Source: Acanthococcus lagerstroemiae (taxonomy: Eukaryota; Arthropoda; Insecta; Hemiptera; Eriococcidae). Taken from it: a stretch of DNA of 64,000 nt. The stretch covers positions 54,473,946 through 54,537,945 of the forward strand of contig CM063110.1 of the NCBI GenBank assembly GCA_031841125.1. Direction: 5' to 3'. Shown one piece after another: positions 53,945 through 64,000 of the stretch; position 1 is the stretch's first letter; every line of letters starts with the position of its first letter. The position numbers and the translations under genes are program-made. The notes under the pieces are model-generated. The model was not told the origin of the DNA. It saw nothing but the letters and a program-made list of their open reading frames with translations, and searched no databases.

Positions 53945-55260
53945 GTCATGTCTAAAATTTAACTTGGCTGCGCCTTGCGCAACTACATTCTGCAGCCATA
54001 TTGTTGCGGCGCAACTGCAGTCTGCTGCCTTGTTAATTCCATGAAAATTTGTATGAGTGTGGCGACTCGGCTTGCCGATCGTTTTCGTCGAAGCAAGGCA
54101 TGTATTGACCTTTCGGAATTCCACGAAATCTTTCTTTTCGCGCTGAACCTGTTTCAGCTACCTTTCTCGGCTTCTTTCTCGCGATCCGTCTCTTGCACCC
54201 CTCGTTTAGAGGATTAAGAGTGTGACCTGCCTTTTGTTCACTCTCGCTCTCTCGCCCTAATGATCATTCGAATCGGCGAAATGTAAATTCTGCGTATAGT
54301 CTGATGCTGTACAGTTGTTAGTGAATAAACGATCTTTGGGCTTGATGGTCGCATCTTTTCATTAGCCCTCGTGCTAAACTGAGGATGGTTGGAAGAAGTA
54401 TGATACCATAGTCTCGCGTATGCATGGCCCTGCGCGGTCAGCTGGGTCAGTCAGGTCAATCATTCAGCCAGCCAGTCAGAAACGTAACGCGCAAAATGTA
54501 ACGTTTTTTCTTTTGGGTGCCGAAGTAAAGGCATGAAAATGTTAATAAGAAAAAAGTCAGACAGTCAGCTAGCCAGCCTAGCCAGCCTAGAGCCTAGCTA
54601 TCCCGTGACGCTATTTTCGTCACGCTCCAGAGTAACGCGTTTAGCATTTTATATGCTTTCACCACTGGGTGTACTTGAGCGAAAACCGTAACGCTTCCCC
54701 CGTAACAGCCCCCTGTAACGGCCTCCTGCAACGCTCCTGTTACTGTGACGTCATACTACTCAGTATACTTGAGCGAAAATTGTGTTTATACATTTCCATG
54801 GAAATTTATTTCTTCCAGCCAGGGGTCTCTTCTAAATTTTTGCTCTCAACCTGAGCCCTAGAATCCGCCCTTTCGAGCATTAGCTCAAAGACGTCGGGGA
54901 GGGGCTGCTGGGGCTGTCTTAGCCCTTTTCTCTTCTTGCCGAAAACCTGGCCTAGGTCGAAATGTAGTGAGTTGCTGCATGGGCTCGAACCCGGGCATCC
55001 AGATTCCGAGACCAGCGTGCTATCCACTCGGCCAACCAGTACTTCAGCGAAATCCGGAACGCCCCCACTGACACGAAGCCAGCGCCTTTTCGAGCATTAC
55101 CTCAGAGACGTCAGGATTCTTTTCTCATTTCCAGCTCAGTTCAGCTCACAGTATTTAGCTCTTCATGGTGACAATTCAGTTCAGTGGTTGACATTTCCAT
55201 TTTTTTCCTTTACTTTGCCAGCCAGCCCCTAACGCGATCTTCGTCGCAATTTTCGTCACA
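53945..55260 (+). repeat. Complex repeat family, second locus, with SINE inserted
   Basis: Carries GGCTGCGCCTTGCGCAACT, GCAACTGCAGTCTGCTGCC, CTTTCACCACTGGGTGTACTT, CCCCGTAAC and CAGTTCAGTGGTTGACATTT. These are the same words as 26.56-27.13 kb and, inverted, 62.3-62.85 kb. A CAGTCAGC-type simple repeat lies at 54430-54600. A tRNA-SINE occupies 54845-55040 and a SINE tail fragment 55080-55115. Confidence 0.65.
54845..55042 (-). mobile_element. tRNA-derived SINE, second copy
   Basis: On the minus strand it has the A-box TGGCCGAGTGG (55024-55034) and B-box GGTTCGAGCCC (54982-54992). The body CTGGCCTAGG-like and tail CCCCGACGTCTTTGAGCTAA are shared with the 18.65-kb copy. No clear TSD, so it is older or rearranged. 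A short tail fragment of the same family follows at 55082-55113. Confidence 0.85.
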
Positions 55261-55369
55261 CTCCAAAGTAAAGACATAAAAATGTCAAAAATCTGCTTAC
55301 TTCTACGGCCTATACCTAAAATTATAAGGGGCTACGGGTTTTTTAAGTTTGAAAAATAGCTGAGAATTT

Positions 55370-55750
55370 TCATCCCCCAAATATCCTCCATTTTAGAAAA
55401 AGGCCCCCTAGTTTCCCAAATGTCCCTGATTCTGCTAGGAAGTCTCCAAGAATTCAAAAGTGGAGCATGTTTGTGAAATACAAGTTAATAACCAATTTCC
55501 ACGAGATCTCTTATTTTGTGATCAATTTGAATCTTCAAGTTTCTAATTCAGTTGTGATAATATTTGTTGTCCGTGGCATTGAATTATGACTTTCATGTGC
55601 ACGGTTTTCCAGTCTAGTATGCCAAGCCGATAGGAGGTGACAGTACTCGACGAGAAGAATAAAAAAGTCGATTTACTTGTACGGCCTATACCTAACATTA
55701 AAGGGGGGCTACTAGTCTTCTATAAGTTTGAAAAATAGCTGAGAATTTTC
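55370..55750 (+). repeat. Uninterrupted copy of the 52.69-kb repeat
   Basis: Contains the blocks listed at 52693-53550 in the same order, without the U6 chimera. This serves as the empty-site comparison. AATAGCTGAGAATTTTCAT at 55345-55365 and 55733-55752 brackets it, suggesting a local duplication. Confidence 0.75.
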
Positions 55751-55861
55751 ATTCCGAGTCCGTTTACTGATTTTGGTTCAGAAATTTTTCCGAAGATAAT
55801 CAGCGGGTAGAATATTGAAAGGATAGCACAGAATTATCAAACTGAATTGCCTACATTTGAT

Positions 55862-56592
55862 GTTGAAGGAGCCACACCAGTTCTAGAATTCTAATACAAA
55901 ATTTTAGCTTAATTTTGCGCACAACTTTCAATTTTTGTAGACCCTGCAATTTTTGGATAGGTGCAGTACTCTCTCGATAATTTGAACTAATAGGGGAATG
56001 GAGTCATTCAAATAATCAAAACTTCGAAAATTAATGCGGAATTTTTATCCTTTTCATTTATTTCCTCTGGCTTTGCTCTAGGGATATATTTATTTATATT
56101 CTACATCTAAAAGGATACAGAAACGAAGGAACTCAAATTACATTTTCGTAAATTAATTTTTTTGGAAGAACCCTGTAGAATCAAGAGTTCAAATAATAGA
56201 GAAATCAAATTATAGGGAGGAAATTTTCAGGTTCAAATAATTCAAAGTTCAAATAATCGAGAGTGTACTGTAAAAAGTAGATAATAATAATTTTTGTTTC
56301 ATTTTTAGTGTACTGTTTGTTGCTCCCCTTCAGAACAGGTCGGAAAAATATCTCAGACAAAATTCAGTTCCAAAATTTTTGAGTGAAAACTCTCAGTGAG
56401 AAGTCATTCTTTGTCAAGGATGACTGGGAATTTTAGCTATGTTAAAAGACATAAAAATTATCATTGGTGCTATGTTGTTCATCTCGAGAATTGAAGGGAT
56501 TATAAAAATTGAAAGTTGTGTGCGTCAAAAATTTTATTAAAATTTTATAATTTGAATTTTAAAATTAGTAGAATCCCTTCATTATCAAAGGT
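55862..56592. mobile_element. Fold-back element A
   Basis: Inverted arms of about 100 bp lie at 55862-55955 and 56480-56592, sharing GCACACAACTTTCAATTTTT, AAATTTTAGC/TTTAATAAAATTTT and TGAAGGGA-like words. A pogo-like MITE is nested at 55964-56270. A related pair occurs at 57225-57690. Confidence 0.6.
55964..56270. mobile_element. pogo/Tigger-like MITE
   Basis: The left end CAGTACTCTCTCGATAATTT and the right end, inward, CAGTACACTCTCGATTATTT both continue GAAC. This is close to pogo/Tigger TIRs. TA follows the right end (56271-56272); the left flank is TG, a possible decayed TA. A further internal GTTCAAATAATTCAAAG direct copy sits at 56231. 307 bp, no ORF. Confidence 0.75.
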
Positions 56593-57224
56593 ATGCCTTC
56601 TGTCCGGTAATTTTCAACTATCTCTTCGAAACGCTATCCATTTATTACCTTCTTAAAATATTTCGGAATCAAGTTGACTTATTATTCTCGCAATGAAAGT
56701 TCGGTTTTTTCAAATTTTTCTGTAGAACCTCTAATTTTCTTTCTTTCTTCTTCTAACTTAAGACTCCTCCCAAAATTTTAAGTTCTTTGGTGTCCATAAA
56801 CCCCGGTCGTGTTGCAGTTTTTTGAGGCATGTCGAGGTAGGTGAATGTGGACCTGGAGTGCTGAAATTCTAGCTAAAATCAGCTGAAAATAGAGAAAAAA
56901 ATGTAGGGAGTTACGAAATTCGTCCAAAAATCTTTATGAAATAAGGGGCACCCTGATGCACTTTGTATATGAGTGTATTTCTCTTGAAAAGAGCTTCAAA
57001 AATACTTTTCTTTCAGACAGAAAAAAAAAGATTTGTCGATTCGTATAGCGAAAGTAGAAATTAAAACCTGATCAGGCGATTGATGCTACTACATACCTAA
57101 TAATTGATTGCTACACCGACTTCTCCCCCACCGAACTCACTTAACTGATTGAAAATTAACTGTGGAAAACTGGAAGAAATCCCCCAGAACGAGATACTGA
57201 ATAAGGTCTCCCAAAGCCCCCACC

Positions 57225-57690
57225 TGTGCTATTGAAGAGGCAACGCCAGATTCAGAAATTCTAATCATGTGTAATTATTGAGGTATCCAAATTTCAGTTT
57301 TGCTGCCCTTCAATTTTCGAGGTAGGCAACCAGTCGCAATCGACGTTTGTTTAATTTTTAGTGCACTGTCTACTACTACTTTTCGAAACCGGTCGCGAAA
57401 AAGTTGTTACGGACAATTTTCACATACAATATTTAAAAAATTTCATAAAATGTTGCAAGACTAAAAAATTTTTGTATAGAAGTTCACCAAGCCAAATGCT
57501 GTTCACTGTCTAAGGCGGCTATGAAACGTGGCTCCAAAAGATAAACAAAAATTATTATCTTTGTTTATTGCCTATCTCGAAAATTGAAGGAGCTAAAAAT
57601 TTAAAAATTGTGCACTACAACAATTTGATTCAAATTTTATGATCGGAATTTTAGAACTGGTAGTGTCTCTTCAATAGCAAAGGTAGGCGA
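57225..57690. mobile_element. Fold-back element B
   Basis: Inverted arms at about 57225-57335 and 57570-57690 share GCTATTGAAGAG, CAGATTCAGAAATTCTAATC-like words and CCTTCAATTTTCGAGGTAGG. The arms are related to those of element A, but without the MITE. No ORF. Confidence 0.55.
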
Positions 57691-57699
57691 AGCTAGATA

Positions 57700-60050
57700 G
57701 CTAAATTTCTGTTACCACCTCCACGTACTACCAACTGATTACCTGCGAAAAAAATATTGAACTAAAAGGAGTAATCAGGCTTGCAGTACAAGTTCGCTAT
57801 TGGAAAGTTTTGAAGACTTCTAGTCTTTTCAATTTTGAGTACAGGCCGTACTCGTGTTTAACGTTATTTGTTCCTCCTGCTGAGAACAGTTATCTTCTGC
57901 TGGCTCAGCATACTAAGTTGAAACACTGTGTACAGTCATTCTTGCCGCGTTGCTCACCCCTTGACTTGAGCGCTTTCTGATTGGTCAGTAACGATGACAA
58001 TCAATACATGCTTCAGTTGAAGTACCAAAGAATTCACTAGTAATCTTGATGTCACTCGAGTTGTATTGCATGTAAATTTTGCGAGATCTTATGCAAATAG
58101 ATCTGAAACTGACTCAGTTAAATATAATGAAAAGTGATTTTTTGTATTTCCCCGTCATCCTTCTATTCAATCCGAAGTGAATCATGAAATAAGAAAAAAG
58201 TGCTCTCTTCAGCATGGAGAAGATATTTTACGATTATTTTTAATGATGATGACAGAAATGTACCTCTGCAATTTAAAATAATTGATGCATTGTTACTTTT
58301 TTTGAGAATATTGTAACGGAAAAATTCTAGCTGGTACGTAGTTTTTTATCAACAAATTTGATGGGTGAAAGTATTTTACTTTTCATTCCGACGAAACAAT
58401 ATTTCCCCCACTCACTCGTTACTAAATATACTTACACGATTACCGAAACTTAACGATGCAAACCATTAGTTGAAGAGTTACAATGAAGTTTTAATTATGA
58501 TTACATTCACTCGTAAAATGAAAGAAAAAATTCAACGAGATCGTTCAATTTTATCATTCGGAGCATAATTTTAGTTCTTGAAGTAGAGTAAACAGGCAGG
58601 GATTTACATATCAGTCTGTCTAGTTTTACCTTATTTGTAGTCCAGCCTCCATGTCCACTGTTCGGTTTTTACGGCCTGGGATTCGAAATGAGAAACATAA
58701 CAGACTTTTTGTATGATTGACGTTTCATCTGATGTTCTTCAGACCTGGCGAGAAGGGAGATACCCCCGGGCCCGAACTGTTTGGCCGGAATTTTTCATCA
58801 TAATATGATCTTTTTTTTACGTTGTCTGTCGTCGAGTGCCAAATCCTGATTTCTGAGAAATGTCCTAACCAAATGGCACAACCAACCTTTCTTTCTTTTT
58901 TTTTTTTTGGGGGGGGGGCAGGAATTTTTTAGTGGTCCTGGTTTTCTCTAAAATCAATCGATATCGAATTCAGTATGTGTGTGTATATCACCTGTAGGTT
59001 TGTGAAGTTTCTAACTTGTTATTAAATTGCCAACTTCTATTGAATTAAAATTAACAAGCTACTTGAAACAAAATTTGTAATGGATTTTTCTACTTGTAAT
59101 TTTTGAAAATTCAGTTCAGTTTTCCCAGCTTGGTTGTAAATTTTCTGGGGGCACCCGACTCGTCCTATACCTCCCAAGTTCGCTACGCCTTTGCTTACCC
59201 GGTTTAAGGAAGAGAGAGTGCGGATTTGGTTCGTGAAAATTTCTCGATTCGAGTCGAATATGAATCATAGAAGTTTAAAACATGGCGACGGGTTGGCCTC
59301 GCTCCGGTTTTTGAATGAGAGGCTGGGATAAGAGTGAGTATTCATAACGATATTGAGTGGTTCTTTATTATGGACGTATACGTGTGCGCCTCTTTTGCGT
59401 GAGAGAAAAATGTTTTTCGCTAATGAAAATTTCTTTTCAAAAACACAGAGCAGACGTATTAAAAAATATTATATTTGTACACACTTGGCTCTCGTACGTG
59501 AATGGGAGTTCCCGTATTCGTGGTGCAGTTTACGAATTTTTTTACGCGGAAAACGTGTATTTTACTGTCGAAACACACTCCATTAGGTACGAAGGAAGAA
59601 CGGTAGAAGGAGAGAATGAATGAATGATTCAGATTATAAATCTTGTATTACTCGCGGAGAGTGTACCTATATTTTCTCGTACCTACTTTCCCTTAAATTA
59701 CGTTGTTATATTATTAGCATTCGGCTGGCAAATCTAAAACATTTATTTCTTTTCCATTCCAAACACGTTGTAAAGTGGCATTATGTTCATTCGAATGGTT
59801 GCATCTTTTTCTAGCCCCGCGTGCAGCCTTTCTGTGTTCGAGTACGTGTCGTGTACTTATATGCTGATAGCTATTTAAAATTTGGATGTAGTGCAGGGGC
59901 AGATGGGGAAATTTGGCATCTTGAAAATTGAGGAAGACGGACCTTTTTGTGTCACGTTTCATTTGTACAGAAGTACTACTATAGTCAAGCAGAGGCGCTG
60001 TCACGAAGTCATGAGGTAAAGAAGGGGCAGAATCTGGTATGTAATTAACT
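57700..60050. other. No recognisable gene or element
   Basis: AT-rich, with T and G runs near 58895-58918. A modestly CpG-richer part (59200-59620) contains overlapping short ORFs without domains. Confidence 0.35.
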
Positions 60051-60052
60051 TC

Positions 60053-60460
60053 GTGACATGAATATGTCTAATGGCTCGCCCCGCGAAAGAGAAAAATTCC
60101 CGCGGAAAACGTTCCGCAGAAAAACGTTACCATTGTAATGTATAGTCCGTTCCAGATAAGAGTATCGAAAACTCTGAGACAGACCACAGACTAATACGTT
60201 CACGAGTTCAATTTTGCAACCAATCACGTATCATTTCCTGAGAACGTGCGCTGCGTCTTTAACGCGTTCAGTGTGAATTTCTTACCGCCCTTCTCCCCTA
60301 TGATGACACCACGTCTAGGGGTTTTTGATACTCTTATCTGGAATGGACTACAGTTGCGTATTCCTCTTTACGCGGTCATCCGTTCCCTCACGTTTTGACC
60401 GGCCAACACGAAGAATGCCGAGCGACGCCGAAAATGGACGATTAGAGAAGGCATTAGAAT
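60053..60460 (+). repeat. Dispersed repeat, paralogue of 24.09-24.33 kb, with MITE
   Basis: Colinear with the 24-kb copy up to AAAACGTTACCATTGTAAT and again from TTGCGTATTCCTCTTT onward. The break between these blocks is filled by the MITE at 60145-60348. Confidence 0.78.
60145..60348. mobile_element. Tc1/mariner-type MITE with TA flanks
   Basis: The left end GTCCGTTCCAGATAAGAGTA and the right end, inward, GTCCATTCCAGATAAGAGTA are 19/20 identical and extend further with TCRAAAA. TA occurs on both sides (60143-60144, 60349-60350), the Tc1/mariner target. The empty homologue at 24.1 kb supports the borders. 204 bp, no ORF. Confidence 0.88.
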
Positions 60461-60660
60461 GTGTGGTAATGCGCGTCAACGCGGTCGCCTGGATGACATA
60501 TTCCATGTGCAGTGTTCTTTCATGCAGCGGTCGGATTCTTTCTTTCATTCTACTGGCCCACTATTTTTGGATCATTTTTTATTTGAAGTATTTTCTTTAG
60601 AAAGGGAAATTGCGCCCCATTGCTCTCCCCGTGTATTCGTGTAATACCCTGTCAGTGCTC

Positions 60661-61197
60661 TAACGAACTTTTTTTGTTTTTGTTTCAGGTGAGTGTTGAT
60701 CTTTTGATGGTTTCATGAATCAGGTTGCGAAATTAACAATATATTCGTAAGTACCTAGCAATGTAGCCTACATACTTCTTGGAGAATTTCCTATAAAAAA
60801 CAAATGAGCAGTGAACTGATGACAAGGCCTTTCTTGAAACTGCATCCTAACTTAAGAAAAGGTTAGAATAAGAGACCGAGGGGTATCAACTGACGTTTTA
60901 GAGAAAACTGAAATGACCTTAAGTATTGTAATCAGAGGGTGCGTATTGGAACATTGCCCCATGGAAACTTGGTTTATCTCGCCAGCCAAATAAGAGAAAC
61001 TTAATTGTTACCCCTCTCGCTCGCTAAATATTCTTCCATATTACCTTCTCCCCTTTGCCTTTCAAAAATTTGGCTTACCCTCCCTGACAGAAAACGCTAG
61101 TTATAGCCCTAATTAATGAACCTTATTCCGTTAGCATTGTACCGTCTCTTTTCCACCTGAAGAACTGTATTGCTGTTAATGTAAATAAAACTCGCAG
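60661..61197. other. No recognisable feature
   Basis: AT-rich, no ORF with domain, no paired ends. Confidence 0.35.
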
Positions 61198-62930
61198 GGT
61201 GTCTGCCGGTCTTGGAAAACACGGAGTCACGGATTTTCACTGGAAGAAAAAAATCAGGGAAAAAAATCAAAACTGTTCAAATATTGATAGCATGTGAACA
61301 GTTTCTTTGCTTTTCTTGCTAATTATTTAAGGTCACGGAAATCCAAGTTAAAAACATAATGAATAATGAACGTATAAACACAAGCATCGGATGATGAAAT
61401 TGGAATTAAAATTATAGATTAGTCGATTGTTACTCTCTTGTTATTACTTTCCTTTAAATGTTCCTTTCTGAATTATTTCGAGTATTGAGTAGAACCAAAT
61501 TCATTAGTATAAAGAAACAGAAATTAGAATGTTTGTTGTTTGCTTATTGTATTATTGGATATTGATTCTTCAAAGTTCATTATATATGGTACTTTTTTTA
61601 TTATTGAATTTGGCATGATAAACTCTGTAAAATGATGTCCATATCGGTTTTAGAAATCTAATTTAGTCTTGAGAATAGTCTTTAAAAATCTCAATCAAGC
61701 CAGGAATAGTTCTGAAATGAATCTCGAAGATCTTTAAAGTTGATGAAAACATGTTCGGAAGTCTTGAAAAGTTTTAAAGAAGGTTTAAGAAGCTTAAAAG
61801 AGCTCCAAAGAGCACTAAACTCATCCCGATGGATGTCAAAAAGGCTGAGATAAATCTAAAAGTGTACGAAACAGGTAACATGGTTATGAAAGAAATATCT
61901 CAATGATTCTGAAGGAAGTACCGTAACAGGGGGCGACTTTGCTCACTTTTTTCTGTACTTTCAAATTGGGTGCGATCTACAGACTGTAAAAACTGAGTTA
62001 AAGACAGGGGCGAATTTCTGGTTAAAGAACTGGGATGTTTTTTGTAATTTTCACGGGACAGTGTGGAATGCATTCCCTAAGAAATTGGGACACCCCACAC
62101 CACAAATTTTTCCACCGAATCATAAAATATGTGTGCCAAGTGGTACCACAGCGGGGTGACATTGCACATGTTCATGAATGAATGTTGAATGGGGAAGAAA
62201 GTTGTATAAGAGCAGCGCTGTCGATTCAAAGTGCCACGTCCCAAACTGATAAACTATGTATACTGACGTATGCAGAAAAATAGAGAGAAATACGACACAT
62301 AGTGTAACATTTTATATGCTCTCGCACCCTAATAAAAAAGTGTCCATGAAAATTTCTATTAAAAACACGGCTGCAGACTGCAGTCGCGCAGGGTGCAGCA
62401 AAAATCAAGATCAATGAGCCCATGGCTGGAAGAAAATATGGACTGACTTCGTGTCGGGGGGCGTGGAACGACTGCAGACTGCAGTCGCGCAGCAACAGCA
62501 CGGCTGCAGATTGTGAATGTCAACCACTGAATTCGTGTCGGCGGAGCGTTACGGGGGAGCGCTATGGTTTTCGCTGAAGTATACCCAGTAATAAAAGCAT
62601 ATAAAATGCTAAAATTAATTTTCATGGACGTGTCAACCACTGAATTCATGTCGGGGGAGCGTGTCGAGGGAGCGACAGACCAACCGACTGACCGACAACT
62701 TTGCTATTTTTCTCAGTTTTCCGTAATTTCCTTCAATTTTTCGCAATTTCTCACCACTTCACACAGGTTTTCTCTTCGTTACGGGTTTCGCTCTCAAGTA
62801 TACCCAGTAGTAAAAGCATATAAAGTACAAAAAATCGTAGGAGGTCACAAAAAAAAATAATTTTTGAGGTCACAGAAAAGTTACGGAATGTCACGAATTA
62901 TAATTCTTTTGATCTGGTAGACACTCTGAA
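61198..62930. mobile_element. TIR-bounded composite element, CAGRGTGTCTRCC ends
   Basis: The left end is CAGGGTGTCTGCCGGTC; the right end, inward, is CAGAGTGTCTACCAGATC. Just inside both are GTCACGGA-type words. The interior includes an AGTCTTGA-type degenerate block (61660-61900) and a minus-oriented copy of the complex repeat family (62290-62850). Flanks show no clean TSD. It may be one composite element or two fragments of a family bracketing other repeats. Confidence 0.5.
62290..62850 (-). repeat. Complex repeat family, third locus (inverted)
   Basis: The reverse complement carries GCTGCGCGACTGCAGTC, CGAATTCAGTGGTTGACA, CTTTTATTACTGGGTATACTT and CCCCCGTAAC words shared with 26.56-27.13 and 53.95-55.26 kb. 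GACTGCAGACTGCAGTCGCGC-type units occur twice here (62383-62399 and 62470-62490). Confidence 0.65.
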
Positions 62931-64000
62931 CTGAAATGAGAACCAGGCAGAACTTCGAAAACGGGGGCCGCCGGTCCTACAGCTGTGAAATTTCTCACCT
63001 CACGAGAAAATATTGAATTATATTGAAGAAATGATCAAAATAGGCTTTTTGAATGGTTTTGGAAGTCAAAACATCATTTGTAAAATTGCAAAAGTTACTC
63101 TTAAAACTGACATAAGACTGAAAGACTATAGGAAACCCTGATTTCGCGATTTTGGAATTTCAGTTAAATGATTTTGATTTTGACGATCTTTTATTTTGCC
63201 TCTCTTTGCTGCTAGATATGGGTGCTGCTAAACATTTTTGTTAGGTAGTTCGAAAACACTTTCTGGAGGCAAAATCCTTTTCATGAAGAAAAATCATGAT
63301 TTGAAAAATAAAATAATGAATTTTTTAATTAGTGGGGGGGGGGGTGGTCCATGTATTTTTCTAATGGTGCTCATGCTGTGCTAGTATGTTTTTTTTATAC
63401 ACATAGTATTACCAAATTAGTAGAATAATAAAATAATTTTTGAGCACACATTCACGCCTAAAAAAATAGGTACGAAAGTTAAGAGAATGGAAAAACAAGA
63501 CGACAAAGAGAAAGAAAAAATCCGATTTTCTTGAAGGAAAAACCGAACAAAAAATTTTGAGTAGGAAGGGAGGCAACTTCTAATAACTGGATAGGTTCGG
63601 CTGTATTTAATTTGGATAGTTTTTGTTTCGTCGGATCAGTGAGATTTGGGGGCAAGTCCAGTTTTCTTTTTAATGAATTTAAAAAAAAAAATCATTTGAA
63701 TGGTAATTTCATGCTGCATGAAATGGACCATTGTATTGGATGCTATTTTCAGTGTTGTCTTCTTAATATCTTGTTATCAGTTCCAGTTTTTCCAGCAATA
63801 CCCTTGATGTGAAACTTTGTTTTTCCTCTGTAGCAGATGTGCTTCCAAATCGCAAAGATCCGACAGTTTCTTTTTCGTCAGTTTTGGCTGGCTTTAGTAT
63901 TTTCAGACGGATTTGGTTATCGGGGAGGGGACGGGGGGATCTTGGGACAAGTTGATCTGAATGCTTCTTCGTCGCCTTCAGTCATTGTTGGCCATGTTAT
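62931..64000. other. No recognisable feature
   Basis: AT-rich with a G run at about 63332-63343. No ORF with a domain, RNA gene or paired ends. Confidence 0.35.

Noticed and set aside
1..64000. CRISPR arrays, bacterial operons or prophage
   Set aside because: No evenly spaced direct repeats with unique spacers; gene content and U6, SINE and LTR signatures are eukaryotic.

Overview
The window looks like a gene-poor, transposon-saturated stretch of an arthropod genome, most likely an insect. It is AT-rich, with long homopolymer runs and no bacterial-style operons. It carries BEL/Pao, RTE-like and Jockey/I-like LINE, Penelope-like (PLE), tRNA-SINE, hAT and Tc1/mariner-type elements, plus a U6 snRNA copy. 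I found no host protein-coding gene I could defend. Nearly all short ORFs are chance readings of repeats. No CRISPR array and no credible functional tRNA gene were seen.

Layout. 0-5 kb: mostly unannotatable DNA with one TIR element (1935-2346). 5.1-6.0 kb: a mariner-like deletion derivative holding inverted Penelope fragments. 6.6-7.9 kb: a hAT element with a perfect 8-bp TSD, carrying a second MITE. 9.3-11.9 kb: a TIR element, then a decayed RTE-like LINE split by the 3' end of a second, oppositely oriented LINE. 13.5-15.3 kb: a fold-back element cut by a hAT MITE, then a LINE tail. 17.3-18.9 kb: a minus-strand LINE cut by a hAT MITE at its catalytic motif A, and a tRNA-derived SINE with a 14-bp TSD. 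20-21.6 kb: an inverted-repeat element and a broken transposon ORF ending in GC hairpins. 24-31 kb: more MITEs, a LINE tail, and a hAT element containing a GAACGCGTTC-rich minisatellite. 31.8-33.2 kb: a 1.45-kb hAT. 35.4-38.2 kb: a large two-layer palindrome.

The best preserved element is a 5.87-kb BEL/Pao retrotransposon on the minus strand (42059-47931). It has two 192-bp LTRs, 5-bp TSDs (GTCGT), a PBS-like site and a polypurine tract. Its gag-pol frame is broken once by a frameshift and twice by stop codons. Downstream lie two TIR elements (48.0-49.1 kb), a Jockey/I-like LINE fragment (49.3-49.6 kb), and a Penelope-like element (50.1-51.5 kb) with RT, a GIY-YIG endonuclease remnant and a hammerhead-ribozyme-like motif. 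At 52.8-53.0 kb a U6 snRNA copy is fused to a second repeat and inserted into a third. The last 10 kb holds a complex repeat family, a second SINE, paired fold-back elements with a pogo-like MITE, and a 204-bp MITE whose insertion can be read from a paralogous copy at 24.1 kb.

Several long stretches (about 1.0-1.7, 15.9-17.0, 22.2-22.7, 33.5-34.9 and 51.9-52.6 kb) are CpG-rich, non-repetitive in appearance and free of transposon signatures. They are the best candidates for host regulatory or intronic DNA. The elements do not form a pathway. What the window records is nested insertion history, much of it datable in relative order from TSDs and interrupted reading frames.
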